From Bacteroidales bacterium (GTDB lineage Bacteria; Bacteroidota; Bacteroidia; Bacteroidales; UBA12077): a stretch of DNA of 52,924 nucleotides. The notes below the pieces were generated by a model, which had not been told where the DNA came from, searched no databases, and saw only the letters and a list, made by a program, of their open reading frames with translations. Both the position numbers and the translations under genes were made by a program. The stretch is from assembly GCA_019038645.1 (NCBI GenBank), contig JAHOYT010000069.1:1-52924 (forward strand), written 5' to 3'. This document shows positions 43,649-52,923 of the stretch, in pieces. Within the stretch, counting starts at the first letter, position 1; the number at the start of each line of letters is the position of its first letter.

Positions 43649-44738
43649 ATGATTTCTACTGATCAAATAAAAGATGTAGAGAAGCGCCGGGATGCGCTGA
43701 GGAGGCATCTTTGACATCGAAAATAAATTAATCCGAATTGAAGAAGAAGAGGAAAAAACACAATCGCCTGAATTTTGGAACAATCCACAGGAAGCAGAAA
43801 AGCAATTAAAACATATTTCACAATTAAAACAGTGGACAGATTCATTTAAAGAAATTGAGACTCAAATTAATGAATTAAAAATTGCCATTGACTTTTTTCA
43901 GGAAGGAGAAATTGAGGAATCTGAAGTAGAAAGTCTGTATACAAAAACTGTTAATCTAATAGAGATCCTGGAGCTAAAGAATATGCTGCGCAAAGAAGAA
44001 GATTCCCTGGGAGCGTATTTGCAAATTAATCCTGGCGCAGGAGGAACAGAAAGTCATGATTGGGCCGAAATGTTAATGCGGATGTATATTCGCTGGGGAG
44101 AACGCAACAAATACAAAGTAAGAAAGGTAAATTACCAACCAGGCGATACTGCAGGTATAAAAACTGTTACTCTGGAGTTTTCAGGAGATTTTGCTTACGG
44201 ATACTTAAAAAGTGAAAATGGAGTCCACAGATTAGTTCGTTTATCTCCTTTTGATTCCGCCAACCGTCGTCACACCTCATTTGCATCAGTTTTTGTGTCT
44301 CCTGTTGTTGATGAAACTATTGAAATTACTATAAATCCTGCTGATATTACCTGGGATACATTTCGTTCAAGTGGTGCGGGAGGGCAACATGTAAATAAAG
44401 TAGAAACAGCTGTAAGGCTCAGACATGCTCCTACAGGAATAGTAATCGAAAATCAGGAAACCAGATCGCAATTAAACAACAAAGAAAACGCATTACGAAT
44501 GCTTAAATCTCAGTTGTACGAACTAGAATTAAGGAAAAAAATAGAAGAAAAAGCCAAAGTAGAGGGTGAAAAGAAAAAAATTGAATGGGGATCACAAATC
44601 AGAAATTATGTATTACATCCTTACAAAATAATAAAAGATGTGAGAACAAATTTTGAAGTCGGTAACGTTCAGGATGTCCTTGATGGAAATCTGGATGGAT
44701 TTATAAAGGCCTATTTAATGGAATTTGGAGAAAATTAG
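43649..44738 (+). CDS. prfB: Peptide chain release factor 2, made by programmed +1 frameshift
   Basis: The gene begins MISTDQIKDVEKRRDALRRH in one frame (ATG 43649), meets TGA at 43712-43714, and continues from the GAC at 43713 in the +1 frame for 341 residues, giving a 362-residue RF2. The site has CTT TGA C preceded by AGGAGG at 43700-43705 with three bases between, the arrangement of E. coli prfB. RF2 features are the SPF anticodon-like tripeptide (VRLSPFDSANRRH) and the catalytic GGQ (SSGAGGQHVNKVETAV). It terminates at UGA and UAA, and the frameshift lets low RF2 raise its own synthesis. prmC, which methylates this GGQ, lies upstream. A shorter start at 43983 would lose domain 1 and is not the real one. 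Confidence 0.95.
43700..43714 (+). promoter_or_regulatory. prfB programmed frameshift signal
   Basis: AGGAGG (43700-43705) acts as an internal Shine-Dalgarno; CAT; then CTT TGA with C following. Weak termination at TGAC lets the ribosome slip +1 on CTT T. Confidence 0.92.
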
Positions 44739-44826
44739 ATAGAAGGATTTATTAATCTTAGTTATAAAAATCCACTGAGGATTTAAACAACAACAAAATA
44801 TTTTTTAGAGTAAAAAATTATATGCC

Positions 44827-46470
44827 ATGAAAAACTATCTTATCATTTTAGTATTAGCAATTTATTCATTCTCCTGTACAACAGGTTATAGAAAGGCCGA
44901 ATCAACAATAAATGAGTCAGATATGACCAGAATTGTTACAGAATTCGCCTCAGATGAATTTCAGGGACGAAAACCATTCACTTCAGGAGAAGACAAAGCC
45001 GTGGCATTTTTAGAAAAGGAATATAAACGAATTGGTCTTGAACCAGCAAATAATGGAAGTTATATTCAGGAAGTTCCTATGGTTGAAGTTACAAATTCAC
45101 CTGACAAAAGAATGAAAATCAATTTATGGAACGCCGCCATTGAATTAAACCATGAAGATGATTTTGTTGCTTTTTCGAAGCAACTAACTGACAATATAAA
45201 GGTTAGAAATTCAGAAATGATATTTGTGGGGTATGGAATTGTTGCTCCGGAATACAACTGGAATGACTACGAAGGAATAAATGTAAAAGGAAAGACCGTG
45301 GTTGTACTTGTAAACGATCCGGGATTTGGAACTGAAAACAAAGATTTCTTTAAAGGAAATGAAATGACCTATTATGGCAGATGGACATATAAATATGAAG
45401 AAGCAGCACGTCAGGGAGCCAAAGGTGTATTTATAATACATGAAAACGATCAGGCTGGTTATCCATGGAGCGTTGTTTTGAATGGTGCTACTATTCCCAA
45501 ACTATATCTTCAGCCTGAAGATAATTATATGTCGATGTGTGCTTTAGAAGGCTGGCTTACTTTAAATGCAGCAACAGAGCTGTTCTCTCTGGCAGGAAAA
45601 AATTTAACTAAACTTAAAGATAAAGCTAAAACCCTTGGATTTAAAGCTGTAAGAATGAATGCCAGATTAAACCTCAATATAAAAAGCACACACAAATTTG
45701 CTACCTCAAGAAATGTAATAGGAATCTTGCCGGGAACTGAAAGAGGAGACGAGGTAATTATTTACTCATCACACTGGGATCATTTGGGTATTGGACCTGT
45801 TGTAAACGGAGATTCTATATATAACGGAGCTGTCGATAACGGGACAACAACCGCGTGGATGCTTGAAATAGCAGAAGCTTTTGCAAACTTAAAAAAGAAA
45901 CCTAAAAGAACCATAATGTTCTTTTCTCCAACAGCAGAAGAACAGGGATTAAAGGGTTCTGAATATTATGCGAAAAATCCTCTTTTCCCATTAAATAAAA
46001 CTGTTGCCAATATTAACAATGACCTGATGTTACCTTATGGCCCTTATAAGGATGTTATGATAACCGGATATGGTCAGTCTGAATTAGAAGATTATATAGT
46101 AAAATTTGCTAAAGAATATGATCGTTATATAATGCCTGATCCAAATCCACATACAGGAATGTATTACCGGGCAGATCATTTTAGTTTTGCGAATGCTGGT
46201 GTTCCAGCCCTTTTTGCCAGAGGTAACTGCGATAGCAGAGAACATGGAAAAGAATGGGCTCTTAAAAAAGAAAAACAGTGGTTAAACAATAATTATCATA
46301 AACAAACAGATCAGTATGACCCTGATTCCTGGACATTTGAAGGAATTGTTGAAGATGCAAGGTTGTTTTTCAGAATAGGTTTTGAATTAAGTAATGAGAG
46401 TACATTTCCGGAATGGAAAGAAGGATCAGAATTCAGAGAAAAAAGATTGAAACAAATGAAAGAAGAGTAA
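44827..46470 (+). CDS. M28 family zinc aminopeptidase lipoprotein with PA-like insertion
   Basis: A 547-residue lipoprotein (lipobox FSC at Cys17). An inserted PA-like domain lies around residues 135-250 (IFVGYGIVAPEYNWNDYEGI, GKTVVVLVNDPGF). The M28 zinc site is seen in SSHWDHLGIG (His, Asp), NGAVDNGTTTAWM (Asp), SPTAEEQGLKGSEY (Glu), NINNDLMLPYG (Asp) and YRADHFSFANAGVPALF (His). It likely trims peptides at the cell surface or in the periplasm. It is 88 bases downstream of prfB on the same strand with a weak hairpin between (44768-44784, no T run). tRNA-Ala lies just 3' on the opposite strand. Confidence 0.92.
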   Translation: MKNYLIILVLAIYSFSCTTGYRKAESTINESDMTRIVTEFASDEFQGRKPFTSGEDKAVAFLEKEYKRIGLEPANNGSYIQEVPMVEVTNSPDKRMKINLWNAAIELNHEDDFVAFSKQLTDNIKVRNSEMIFVGYGIVAPEYNWNDYEGINVKGKTVVVLVNDPGFGTENKDFFKGNEMTYYGRWTYKYEEAARQGAKGVFIIHENDQAGYPWSVVLNGATIPKLYLQPEDNYMSMCALEGWLTLNAATELFSLAGKNLTKLKDKAKTLGFKAVRMNARLNLNIKSTHKFATSRNVIGILPGTERGDEVIIYSSHWDHLGIGPVVNGDSIYNGAVDNGTTTAWMLEIAEAFANLKKKPKRTIMFFSPTAEEQGLKGSEYYAKNPLFPLNKTVANINNDLMLPYGPYKDVMITGYGQSELEDYIVKFAKEYDRYIMPDPNPHTGMYYRADHFSFANAGVPALFARGNCDSREHGKEWALKKEKQWLNNNYHKQTDQYDPDSWTFEGIVEDARLFFRIGFELSNESTFPEWKEGSEFREKRLKQMKEE

Positions 46471-46477
46471 TTTATTG

Positions 46478-46551
46478 TGGAGCATAGCGGAATCGAACCG
46501 CTGACCTCTTGACTGCCAGTCAAACGCTCTAGCCAACTGAGCTAATGCCCC
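46478..46551 (-). tRNA. tRNA-Ala (anticodon GGC)
   Basis: On the minus strand the cloverleaf has acceptor GGGGCAT / ATGCTCC plus discriminator A, D arm GCTCAGTTGGCTAGAGC, anticodon arm TTTGA CTGGCAG TCAAG with anticodon GGC, and T arm CAGCGGTTCGATTCCGCTA. CCA is not encoded. It is 7 bases from the stop of the M28 gene on the other strand. Confidence 0.94.
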
Positions 46552-46775
46552 AAAAGTAAAATCACGTGAAAATACATTTTTTTATTTAAAATGAAAAGCT
46601 ATTTTAGCGGTCTGAAAACATTATCCTGAATAATTAATAAATTATAAGAATAAAGTAAACAATTTTATTTTAACTTTTTTTAACAATTAGTGGCTGATTT
46701 TAAGAAACATAACAATATTTAAAACGTATAATTAATCTCAAAGGCAACTTTGATATTATTTTTTGCATCTAAATT

Positions 46776-46806
46776 TTGAAAAACATTATTATATTATTTA
46801 TTTTTA
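46776..46806 (+). promoter_or_regulatory. Candidate tonB promoter
   Basis: TTG (46776-46778), 20-base spacer, TATTTTTA (46799-46806): one mismatch in the -7 box and a spacer one base long. ATG at 46828 follows 22 bases later. Confidence 0.45.
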
Positions 46807-46827
46807 GGCGTTCAAAAATAAACCAAC

Positions 46828-47508
46828 ATGGAAATTAAAAAAACAGATAAAGCTAATTTAGAGAAGAATAGAGGTATGTTTCTTCAATTAGGTTATGTTG
46901 TCGTTCTTGGCCTGGTATTACTGGCTTTTGAATGGGGAACAAGACCTTCAGATCTTAACTCTTTAGGACAATTAGACAACCTTGATTTAGAGGAAGAAAT
47001 TATTCCTATTACACGTCAACAAAACGAACCTCCTCCTCCTCCTCCTCCACAAACAACTGAGATTATCAATATTGTGGAAGATGATGTAGAAATTGAAGAT
47101 GAGTTAATTCTTGATGATACAGAAGCAGATCAGGATACCGAGATTGACATTGTTGAATTCGATGAAGATGATGAAGAAGTTAATGAAATGGAGGTGTTTT
47201 TTGTTGTTGAAGACATGCCAACATTCCAGGGACAAAGTAGTGATGCTTTTCGAATTTACATTCAGAGAAACCTGAAATATCCTATGATTGCTCAGGAAAA
47301 TGGTGTTAGCGGACGTGTTTTTGTTCAGTTTGACGTAGATCCGTCAGGATCAATAATTAATGTAGTTGTTGTTCGGGGAGTTGATCCTTCTCTTGATAAA
47401 GAGGCTTTAAGAGTTGTTAAATCATCTCCAAAATGGACACCAGGAAAACAAAGAGGAAGAGCAGTAAGAGTTCGGTTTACATTCCCAATTGTATTCCAGT
47501 TACAATAA
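46828..47508 (+). CDS. tonB: TonB energy transducer
   Basis: A 226-residue inner-membrane protein. One membrane helix (about 17-36, MFLQLGYVVVLGLVLLAFEW), a proline run (EPPPPPPPQ) and an acidic periplasmic spacer (residues 73-125) precede the TonB C-terminal domain (about 130-226, MPTFQGQSSDAFRIYIQRNL to TFPIVFQLQ). TonB couples the proton gradient to outer-membrane receptors through ExbB/ExbD, which are not in this window. The C-terminal domain closely resembles the TonB part of the BlaR1-like protein at 11396-12706. Confidence 0.93.
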   Translation: MEIKKTDKANLEKNRGMFLQLGYVVVLGLVLLAFEWGTRPSDLNSLGQLDNLDLEEEIIPITRQQNEPPPPPPPQTTEIINIVEDDVEIEDELILDDTEADQDTEIDIVEFDEDDEEVNEMEVFFVVEDMPTFQGQSSDAFRIYIQRNLKYPMIAQENGVSGRVFVQFDVDPSGSIINVVVVRGVDPSLDKEALRVVKSSPKWTPGKQRGRAVRVRFTFPIVFQLQ

Positions 47509-47527
47509 TTCTTAGAAGATATTTAAA

Positions 47528-47560
47528 AAAATAACCGGCTAATTGGCCGGTTATTTTTTT
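47528..47560. terminator. tonB terminator, overlapping ruvC stop
   Basis: Stem AAAATAACCGGC (47528-47539) / GCCGGTTATTTT (47546-47557) with a T run. The converging ruvC stop codon lies inside the stem (47551), so it can serve both. Confidence 0.85.
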
Positions 47561-48105
47561 ATACGTCCAGGGTTTTTAATAATGAAGTCCTTCCAGCTAC
47601 TAAATGACTTTTCGCTTGTCGGAACATTCGTCTGATAATAATGACACATTGCCGCAGCCAAACCATCAGTAGCATCCAGATCAGATGGTAATTCATCAAT
47701 TTTCAATAGGTTTTTTAAAAGCATTGCAACTTGTTCTTTTGAGGCATTTCCATGTCCGGTAATTGACATTTTTATTTTTCGTGGTGCATACTCAAATATA
47801 GGTAAAGATCTGGATAATGCAGCAGAAATAGCTACACCCTGTGCCCTTCCAAGTTTTAGCATTGACTGAACATTTTTACCATAGAAAGGAGCCTCAACAG
47901 CTAGTTCATCAGGATGAAAATGATCAATTAAAGCCGTAACCCTTTCCAGAATATGTTTAAGCTTTGTATAGTGATCGGAATATTTTTTTAGATCAATTAC
48001 ACCTAACGCAATAAGTTCAACCTTATTTTTAATAATCTTAATTAATCCATAGCCCATTATTGTTGTGCCAGGGTCAATTCCTAGTATAATTCGTTCTTTT
48101 TCCAA
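47551..48105 (-). CDS. ruvC: Holliday junction resolvase RuvC
   Basis: A 184-residue nuclease. Catalytic residues are in ILGIDPGTTIMGYG (Asp), LAVEAPFYGKN (Glu) and DATDGLAAAMCHY (Asp). It cuts Holliday junctions after RuvAB branch migration. It is the last gene of a four-gene minus-strand set: lipoprotein, EamA transporter, S41 protease, ruvC (gap 11 bases from the S41 stop), and ends in the tonB terminator. Its neighbours have no known link to recombination. Confidence 0.95.
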   Translation of the reverse strand: MEKERIILGIDPGTTIMGYGLIKIIKNKVELIALGVIDLKKYSDHYTKLKHILERVTALIDHFHPDELAVEAPFYGKNVQSMLKLGRAQGVAISAALSRSLPIFEYAPRKIKMSITGHGNASKEQVAMLLKNLLKIDELPSDLDATDGLAAAMCHYYQTNVPTSEKSFSSWKDFIIKNPGRIKK

Positions 48106-48116
48106 TTAACAATCAG

Positions 48117-49391
48117 TTAAAGTGAACCTAATTCGTCCTTTATATTACGAATTTCTTTAAATGGCCTTTTATAAATATCATATGAAGATTTTGTGCTTGT
48201 AAACGATCCATTTTCTATATGATATAACACTTCATTTAATACCGCCTCGTCTGTTCCAAACTCATGTAATATATCATCTTCAATATAACTGTCAGCACTC
48301 AGTCCATTATAATAACCACCGTAATTATTTGCATTCACCAGTTTAAATGAAATCGGGACATAAACCAAATCACTTATCCTGCTGCTAAACGAGTACATTC
48401 CGACAGGCTTCCCGTAGGTATCATCTCCAATTATATAAACATCAATATAAGGATCCAGTCCGTTAATAATTGCTTCACTTGCAGATGCAGATCCTTTTCC
48501 TGCAATAAAATATACCTTATTAAGTTTTAAAGAACCTGCGTTTTGCTCAAAATAATATTCTGAATTTTCTCCGGACCTGTCTTCATTATGCTCATATTTA
48601 AAAAAGAGCTCTTCGTTCAAATTGTCAGGAATTATCAGACCGGCAAGGTGTGATACTACATCCATTCTACCTCCACCATTATACCTTAAATCGACAACTA
48701 ATTCATTAACACCCTGCAACTTAAACTCATTAAATATTTCTGTAAGCTCGGCAATTGAAGGCCCGATAAAACTTTTGAATACAAAATAGCCTGTTTTATC
48801 AGCTCCTGATGTTATAACTTCTTTATAAACTACTGTATTCATTGTTATTAACTTCTTGCTGAATGTTTCAGAGACAATCGTTCCGGTAGGCGATTCAAAC
48901 TCCATATTGTTTTCTACTCCAATATCATTGGCCCCGAGCAAAGTATTTAATGAAGAATTTTCATCTACTAAAACATCGTTTACCTTATTGATTTTCCAGC
49001 CTCTGTTTATTCCATATCCATTCAGGTCCGAATTTTCATATAAAAAAGTAATTCTAAGCTTACCTTCAGAGTCGGAAGAAAATCCAAATCCATAGCCAAC
49101 GTATGTTCCTTCTTCATAGTATTGCGCATATTCATCTTTAGTTGATATATAACTCCATTTATCTCTGGGTATATATCTCATTGCTTCAAGCAAATTATTG
49201 GTGCTTGTGTATTCATCAGGATCAACATCTGAAATTGAATCTTTCCATAAATACCATTGATCCATTAATGAGTAAAGCTCATGAACTTCGTCGTATGCCG
49301 GATATATTTTTTCTTTTTCACAGGATGTAAACATTGAAAAACTGATTAATAAAACTGATATCAACAATATGCTTAATTCTCTCTTTTTCAT
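48117..49391 (-). CDS. S41 family (tail-specific type) protease lipoprotein
   Basis: A 424-residue lipoprotein (lipobox FTSC at Cys24). A PDZ-like region (about 95-175, YGFGFSSDSEGKLRITFLYE) precedes the S41 protease. The Ser is in GSASASEAIINGL and the Lys in YGKPVGMYSFSS; NELVVDLRYNGGGRMDV is the family strand. It probably degrades or trims proteins in the periplasm or at the outer membrane. Overlaps the EamA gene start by 4 bases (ATGA), so translationally coupled. Confidence 0.9.
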   Translation of the reverse strand: MKKRELSILLISVLLISFSMFTSCEKEKIYPAYDEVHELYSLMDQWYLWKDSISDVDPDEYTSTNNLLEAMRYIPRDKWSYISTKDEYAQYYEEGTYVGYGFGFSSDSEGKLRITFLYENSDLNGYGINRGWKINKVNDVLVDENSSLNTLLGANDIGVENNMEFESPTGTIVSETFSKKLITMNTVVYKEVITSGADKTGYFVFKSFIGPSIAELTEIFNEFKLQGVNELVVDLRYNGGGRMDVVSHLAGLIIPDNLNEELFFKYEHNEDRSGENSEYYFEQNAGSLKLNKVYFIAGKGSASASEAIINGLDPYIDVYIIGDDTYGKPVGMYSFSSRISDLVYVPISFKLVNANNYGGYYNGLSADSYIEDDILHEFGTDEAVLNEVLYHIENGSFTSTKSSYDIYKRPFKEIRNIKDELGSL

Positions 49392-50278
49392 AACTCCCTG
49401 TTTTTTCTTTTAACTTGCTGAACAAAAATTCCTGTGACAATCAAAATTAAACCAAATAAAGTTGTAACAAATATTTTCTCACCTAAAATTATACTTATAA
49501 ATATTAACGAACAAAAAGGTGTAAGAAATATTAAGTTTCCAATCTTATCAGTTCGACCTGCCAATTTTAAAGCTTTTAACCATAACACAAAAGTTATGCC
49601 CATTTCAAATAATCCAATATAAATTCCTGCTGCTAATCCCTTAAGATTAATCCCCTTAATCTCTGAAAAGATAGTAAGTGTTATAGAAATAAACAATAAT
49701 GCAAACAAAAAGTTAAAAAACAACTTCAATATCTCATCACGATTATCTTTAACATTATACAACCAAAAAAGAGCCCACACAACAGAACTTCCTAATGCTA
49801 AAAACACACCCAAAGGATTAGAAAATTTCATATTCATAATATTCCCTTCGGATGATATTAAAATAACACCAATAAAGCTTAGCAACAAAGCCAGCATACT
49901 TTTTAATTTTAACTTTTGTTTTAAAATAGGAACAGATAATAAAACTAAAGTTATGGGCCACACAAAATTTAGAGGTTGTGCAACCTGAGCGGGAAGCAAC
50001 GAATATGCTATAAATAAAATCGTATAATATAGAAACGGATTTAAAAACCCTAATAAGATTGAGTGAGAATAATCTATAATTGAAAATCGCTTTATTAGAA
50101 TCAGTTTTTTTTGATATACTAAAATGAAAAATAAAAACAATACTGCAGTTGAGGTTGCAATAAATAATAATTGAAAGTAATCAATGTACTTTAATCCAAT
50201 TTTAAATGCCGAAGCAGATGTTCCCCAAAAAATGATTGTTAGGCCTGCATATAAATATGCTTTACTCTGGTTTCTCAT
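49388..50278 (-). CDS. EamA/DMT family transporter
   Basis: A 296-residue membrane protein with ten hydrophobic segments in two EamA repeats (LTIIFWGTSASAFKIGLKYI; NPLGVFLALGSSVVWALFWL) and ending in a basic tail. It likely exports a metabolite; substrate unknown. It overlaps the lipoprotein upstream by 4 bases and the S41 gene downstream by 4 bases. Confidence 0.9.
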   Translation of the reverse strand: MRNQSKAYLYAGLTIIFWGTSASAFKIGLKYIDYFQLLFIATSTAVLFLFFILVYQKKLILIKRFSIIDYSHSILLGFLNPFLYYTILFIAYSLLPAQVAQPLNFVWPITLVLLSVPILKQKLKLKSMLALLLSFIGVILISSEGNIMNMKFSNPLGVFLALGSSVVWALFWLYNVKDNRDEILKLFFNFLFALLFISITLTIFSEIKGINLKGLAAGIYIGLFEMGITFVLWLKALKLAGRTDKIGNLIFLTPFCSLIFISIILGEKIFVTTLFGLILIVTGIFVQQVKRKNREL

Positions 50279-50778
50279 TTTTGAACAGAATCTTTAATAG
50301 AAAAGAAAGGAATATTGTACTTTTGGTTGATCAGATATATATTCGAATCAACTCTTTCTTTTAAAAAACGAACCATATCCTTAACATCTGATGTTTCCAT
50401 CAGAAATTCGGATTTTGAAATTTCGCTATTTAATAACTCATTTTTTAATGATGATAATTGATCCTTAGCAAAATAAATTTCTTGTTGAGTTTGAATAAAT
50501 ATTTCGTTAAACTCATTTATATTTAGTTCCAGATATTGGTAAAATCCAAGTGAATCAGGAAGATTTAAACCCTGAGCTAAAGAATCAACTCTAAGGCTAT
50601 CATCAGCAAGCAAATAAAAGTTTTCCGATGTATAATTATATTGATTCTGAATAACATTTAATAAGCTATCTGTAACCAACAATAATTTATTAACCTCCGA
50701 AACATCCTTGTTTTTTTCTGTTATGCAGCCATTAAATAATAGAAGAATAAAAACTGAAATAATATTAATGAATCTCAT
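50275..50778 (-). CDS. Lipoprotein of unknown function, helical
   Basis: A 167-residue lipoprotein (lipobox LFNGC at Cys18) with a long helical, coiled-coil-like mature part rich in Glu, Asn and Leu (for example VNKLLLVTDSLLNVIQNQYN). No recognised domain. It is the first gene of the set ending in ruvC and overlaps the EamA gene by 4 bases. The serS terminator (50853-50880) lies just upstream, so it has its own promoter, which I cannot identify. Confidence 0.75.
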   Translation of the reverse strand: MRFINIISVFILLLFNGCITEKNKDVSEVNKLLLVTDSLLNVIQNQYNYTSENFYLLADDSLRVDSLAQGLNLPDSLGFYQYLELNINEFNEIFIQTQQEIYFAKDQLSSLKNELLNSEISKSEFLMETSDVKDMVRFLKERVDSNIYLINQKYNIPFFSIKDSVQK

Positions 50779-50852
50779 AAATATGTTTTGAGAACAAAAA
50801 CGAATAATACGAATAATTTAAATATTATAAAAACTCTACCTGATAAAACAAA

Positions 50853-50880
50853 AAAAGAGTACCTGGTTGAGTACTCTTTT
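50853..50880 (-). terminator. serS terminator
   Basis: Perfect stem AAAAGAGTAC (50853-50862) / GTACTCTTTT (50871-50880), 8-base loop, T run on the minus strand. Confidence 0.88.
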
Positions 50881-50900
50881 AGCATAAATAAATGTTTTTT

Positions 50901-52163
50901 CTAATCAATAATATTAAATCCGGTATAAGGTCTTAAAACCTCAGGAATAACAATTCCTTTTTCGGTTTGGTTATTCTCAAGCAATGCGGCCAATATTCTG
51001 GGTAGTGCCAGTGCACTTCCGTTCAAAGTATGTGCTAATTGCGGTTTCTTTTCACCTTCTTCTCTATATCTTAATTTTAGTCTGTTTGCCTGATACGATT
51101 CAAAATTTGAAACGGAACTCACTTCTAACCATTTTTCCTGTGCTACCGAAAATACTTCAAAATCGAATGTTAATGCCGAAGTAAAACTAACATCTCCACC
51201 ACATAACTTTAATATTCTATAGGGAAGATTTAACGATTTAACTAAATCCTCAGCATGAGCAACCATTTCGGTAAGAGTTTCATATGATTTTTCAGGATGT
51301 TGAATCTGTACAATTTCAACTTTATCGAATTGATGTAAACGATTCAATCCACGGACATCTTTACCATAAGATCCTGCCTCTCTTCTAAAACAAGGAGTAT
51401 AAGCAGTCATTTTTCTTGGAAAATCTTTTGCATTCAGAATCTCATTTCTAAAAATATTAGTGACAGGAACTTCTGCAGTAGGAATTAAATATAAATTATC
51501 GACAGTTACATGATACATTTGTCCTTCCTTATCTGGTAACTGTCCTGTACCAAAACCTGAATCTTCGTTAACCATTAAAGGAGGCATTACTTCAGTATAA
51601 CCAGCTTCATTAGCTTTATCTAAAAAATAACTTATTAGTGCACGTTGTAATTTTGCTCCTTTTCCTATATAAACCGGAAATCCTGCACCCGTAAGTTTAT
51701 TTCCCAGTTCAAAATCAATAATATTATATTTCTTAGCTAAATCCCAATGAGCCTGAGCTCCTTTATGTAATACAGGTATTTCACCTCCGGACTTAACCTC
51801 AACATTATCCTCTTCTCCTTTTCCGGCAGGAACAGATTCATGCGGTAAATTCGGAATCTGAATTAATAAATCGTTCAATTTCTTCTCATACGAATCAAAT
51901 TCTTTAGATTGTCCCTTTACAATTTTTCCTAATTCTGTTGATTCAGCTTTTATTATCTCCTTTTCTTCAAGATCTAAAATCTGAAACGCTTTTGAAATCT
52001 CATTAATTTTTGATTTGTTTCGATCCAGTTCTGCTTTTAGCTCTTTGCGTTTTTGATCTATATCAAGAATCTCGCTTACTAAATCTTCTGCCTGAAAATT
52101 TTTGATTTTTAGCCTTTCAATTACTAAGTCTTTGTTCTCTTGAATGAATTTTAAAGTCAGCAT
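50901..52163 (-). CDS. serS: Seryl-tRNA synthetase
   Basis: A 420-residue class II synthetase. The N-terminal coiled-coil arm (about 30-105, KELKAELDRNKSKINEISKA) contacts tRNA-Ser; motif 2 is in FRREAGSYGKDVRGLNRLHQ and motif 3 in NGSALALPRILAALLENNQ. It makes seryl-tRNA from serine and ATP. It lies downstream of rpmA but a hairpin between them (52200-52241) may separate the messages. Confidence 0.97.
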   Translation of the reverse strand: MLTLKFIQENKDLVIERLKIKNFQAEDLVSEILDIDQKRKELKAELDRNKSKINEISKAFQILDLEEKEIIKAESTELGKIVKGQSKEFDSYEKKLNDLLIQIPNLPHESVPAGKGEEDNVEVKSGGEIPVLHKGAQAHWDLAKKYNIIDFELGNKLTGAGFPVYIGKGAKLQRALISYFLDKANEAGYTEVMPPLMVNEDSGFGTGQLPDKEGQMYHVTVDNLYLIPTAEVPVTNIFRNEILNAKDFPRKMTAYTPCFRREAGSYGKDVRGLNRLHQFDKVEIVQIQHPEKSYETLTEMVAHAEDLVKSLNLPYRILKLCGGDVSFTSALTFDFEVFSVAQEKWLEVSSVSNFESYQANRLKLRYREEGEKKPQLAHTLNGSALALPRILAALLENNQTEKGIVIPEVLRPYTGFNIID

Positions 52164-52199
52164 TACTTATAGAATTAGATGAATTATTAATAAATAAAA

Positions 52200-52241
52200 A
52201 ATCTCCTGAGTTTTTACTATAAATAGCAAAATCAGGAGATT
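52200..52241 (-). terminator. Possible rpmA terminator
   Basis: Stem AATCTCCTGA (52200-52209) / TCAGGAGATT (52232-52241) with a 22-base loop; TTTTTTATTTATT follows on the minus strand. The loop is long, so I rate it below the others. Confidence 0.6.
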
Positions 52242-52261
52242 CAAAATTACGTAAAATTCTT

Positions 52262-52522
52262 TTATACTTCGAAAGGAATAACAGATACAAATGATTTATC
52301 CCCTTGTTTTTTTCTAAATTCAATTTTACCATCGATCAAAGCAAATAATGTGTGGTCTTTACCCATTCCTACATTTTCGCCCGGATAGTGTTTTGTTCCC
52401 CGTTGGCGAACAATAATATTACCAGCTTTGGCAGCCTGACCGCCATATAGTTTTACACCTAATCGTTTACTTTCCGATTCGCGACCGTTACGTGAACTAC
52501 CAGCTCCTTTCTTATGTGCCAT
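52262..52522 (-). CDS. rpmA: 50S ribosomal protein L27
   Basis: An 86-residue ribosomal protein: [20 protein letters not shown], then [20 protein letters not shown] and [20 protein letters not shown]. It lies near the peptidyl-transferase centre. It follows rplU by 19 bases, the near-universal L21-L27 pair. Confidence 0.97.
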   Translation of the reverse strand: MAHKKGAGSSRNGRESESKRLGVKLYGGQAAKAGNIIVRQRGTKHYPGENVGMGKDHTLFALIDGKIEFRKKQGDKSFVSVIPFEV

Positions 52523-52541
52523 TTTCTAAATTATTTTAAAA

Positions 52542-52853
52542 TTAAGCTATAATTTCTTCGATTTGAATTTGAGTAAATTGCTGACGGTGTCCGTTTAGCG
52601 TTTTATACCCTTTTCTTCTTTTTTTCTTGAAAACAAGAACTTTGTCACCTTTTTGGTGAGCCAATACTTTAGCGGAAATTTTTGCAGCTTTCACGGTAGG
52701 TTTTCCAACTTTTACCTTTCCGTCATTATCTAACAACAGTACTTTCTCGAACTCAACAGTTGATCCTTCTTCTGCTTCTAAGCGATGAACAAAGATTTTA
52801 CTGTCTTTCTCAACTTTAAACTGCTGTCCTGCGATCTCTACAATTGCGTACAT
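52542..52853 (-). CDS. rplU: 50S ribosomal protein L21
   Basis: A 103-residue ribosomal protein: [20 protein letters not shown], ending with the basic [19 protein letters not shown]. It binds 23S rRNA. The promoter at 52894-52923 is a perfect match and gives a leader of about 35 bases. Confidence 0.97.
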   Translation of the reverse strand: MYAIVEIAGQQFKVEKDSKIFVHRLEAEEGSTVEFEKVLLLDNDGKVKVGKPTVKAAKISAKVLAHQKGDKVLVFKKKRRKGYKTLNGHRQQFTQIQIEEIIA

Positions 52854-52893
52854 CTATTAATTTTTTAACAGTTTTTATACTTTTTTGGGAATG

Positions 52894-52923
52894 CAAAAAT
52901 ATAAAAGTTTATCTGATTCACAA
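52894..52923 (-). promoter_or_regulatory. rplU-rpmA promoter
   Basis: On the minus strand TTG (52923-52921), 19-base spacer, TATTTTTG (52901-52894): an exact Bacteroidota consensus. Confidence 0.82.

Noticed and set aside
43649-43714. Stop codon in the 5' part of prfB suggesting a pseudogene
   Set aside because: The AGGAGG-CAT-CTT-TGA-C arrangement is the known programmed frameshift and the rest of RF2 is intact.
46551-46558. TACTTTTG box just before tRNA-Ala on the minus strand
   Set aside because: It overlaps the first base of the tRNA and has no -33 element, so it cannot be its promoter.
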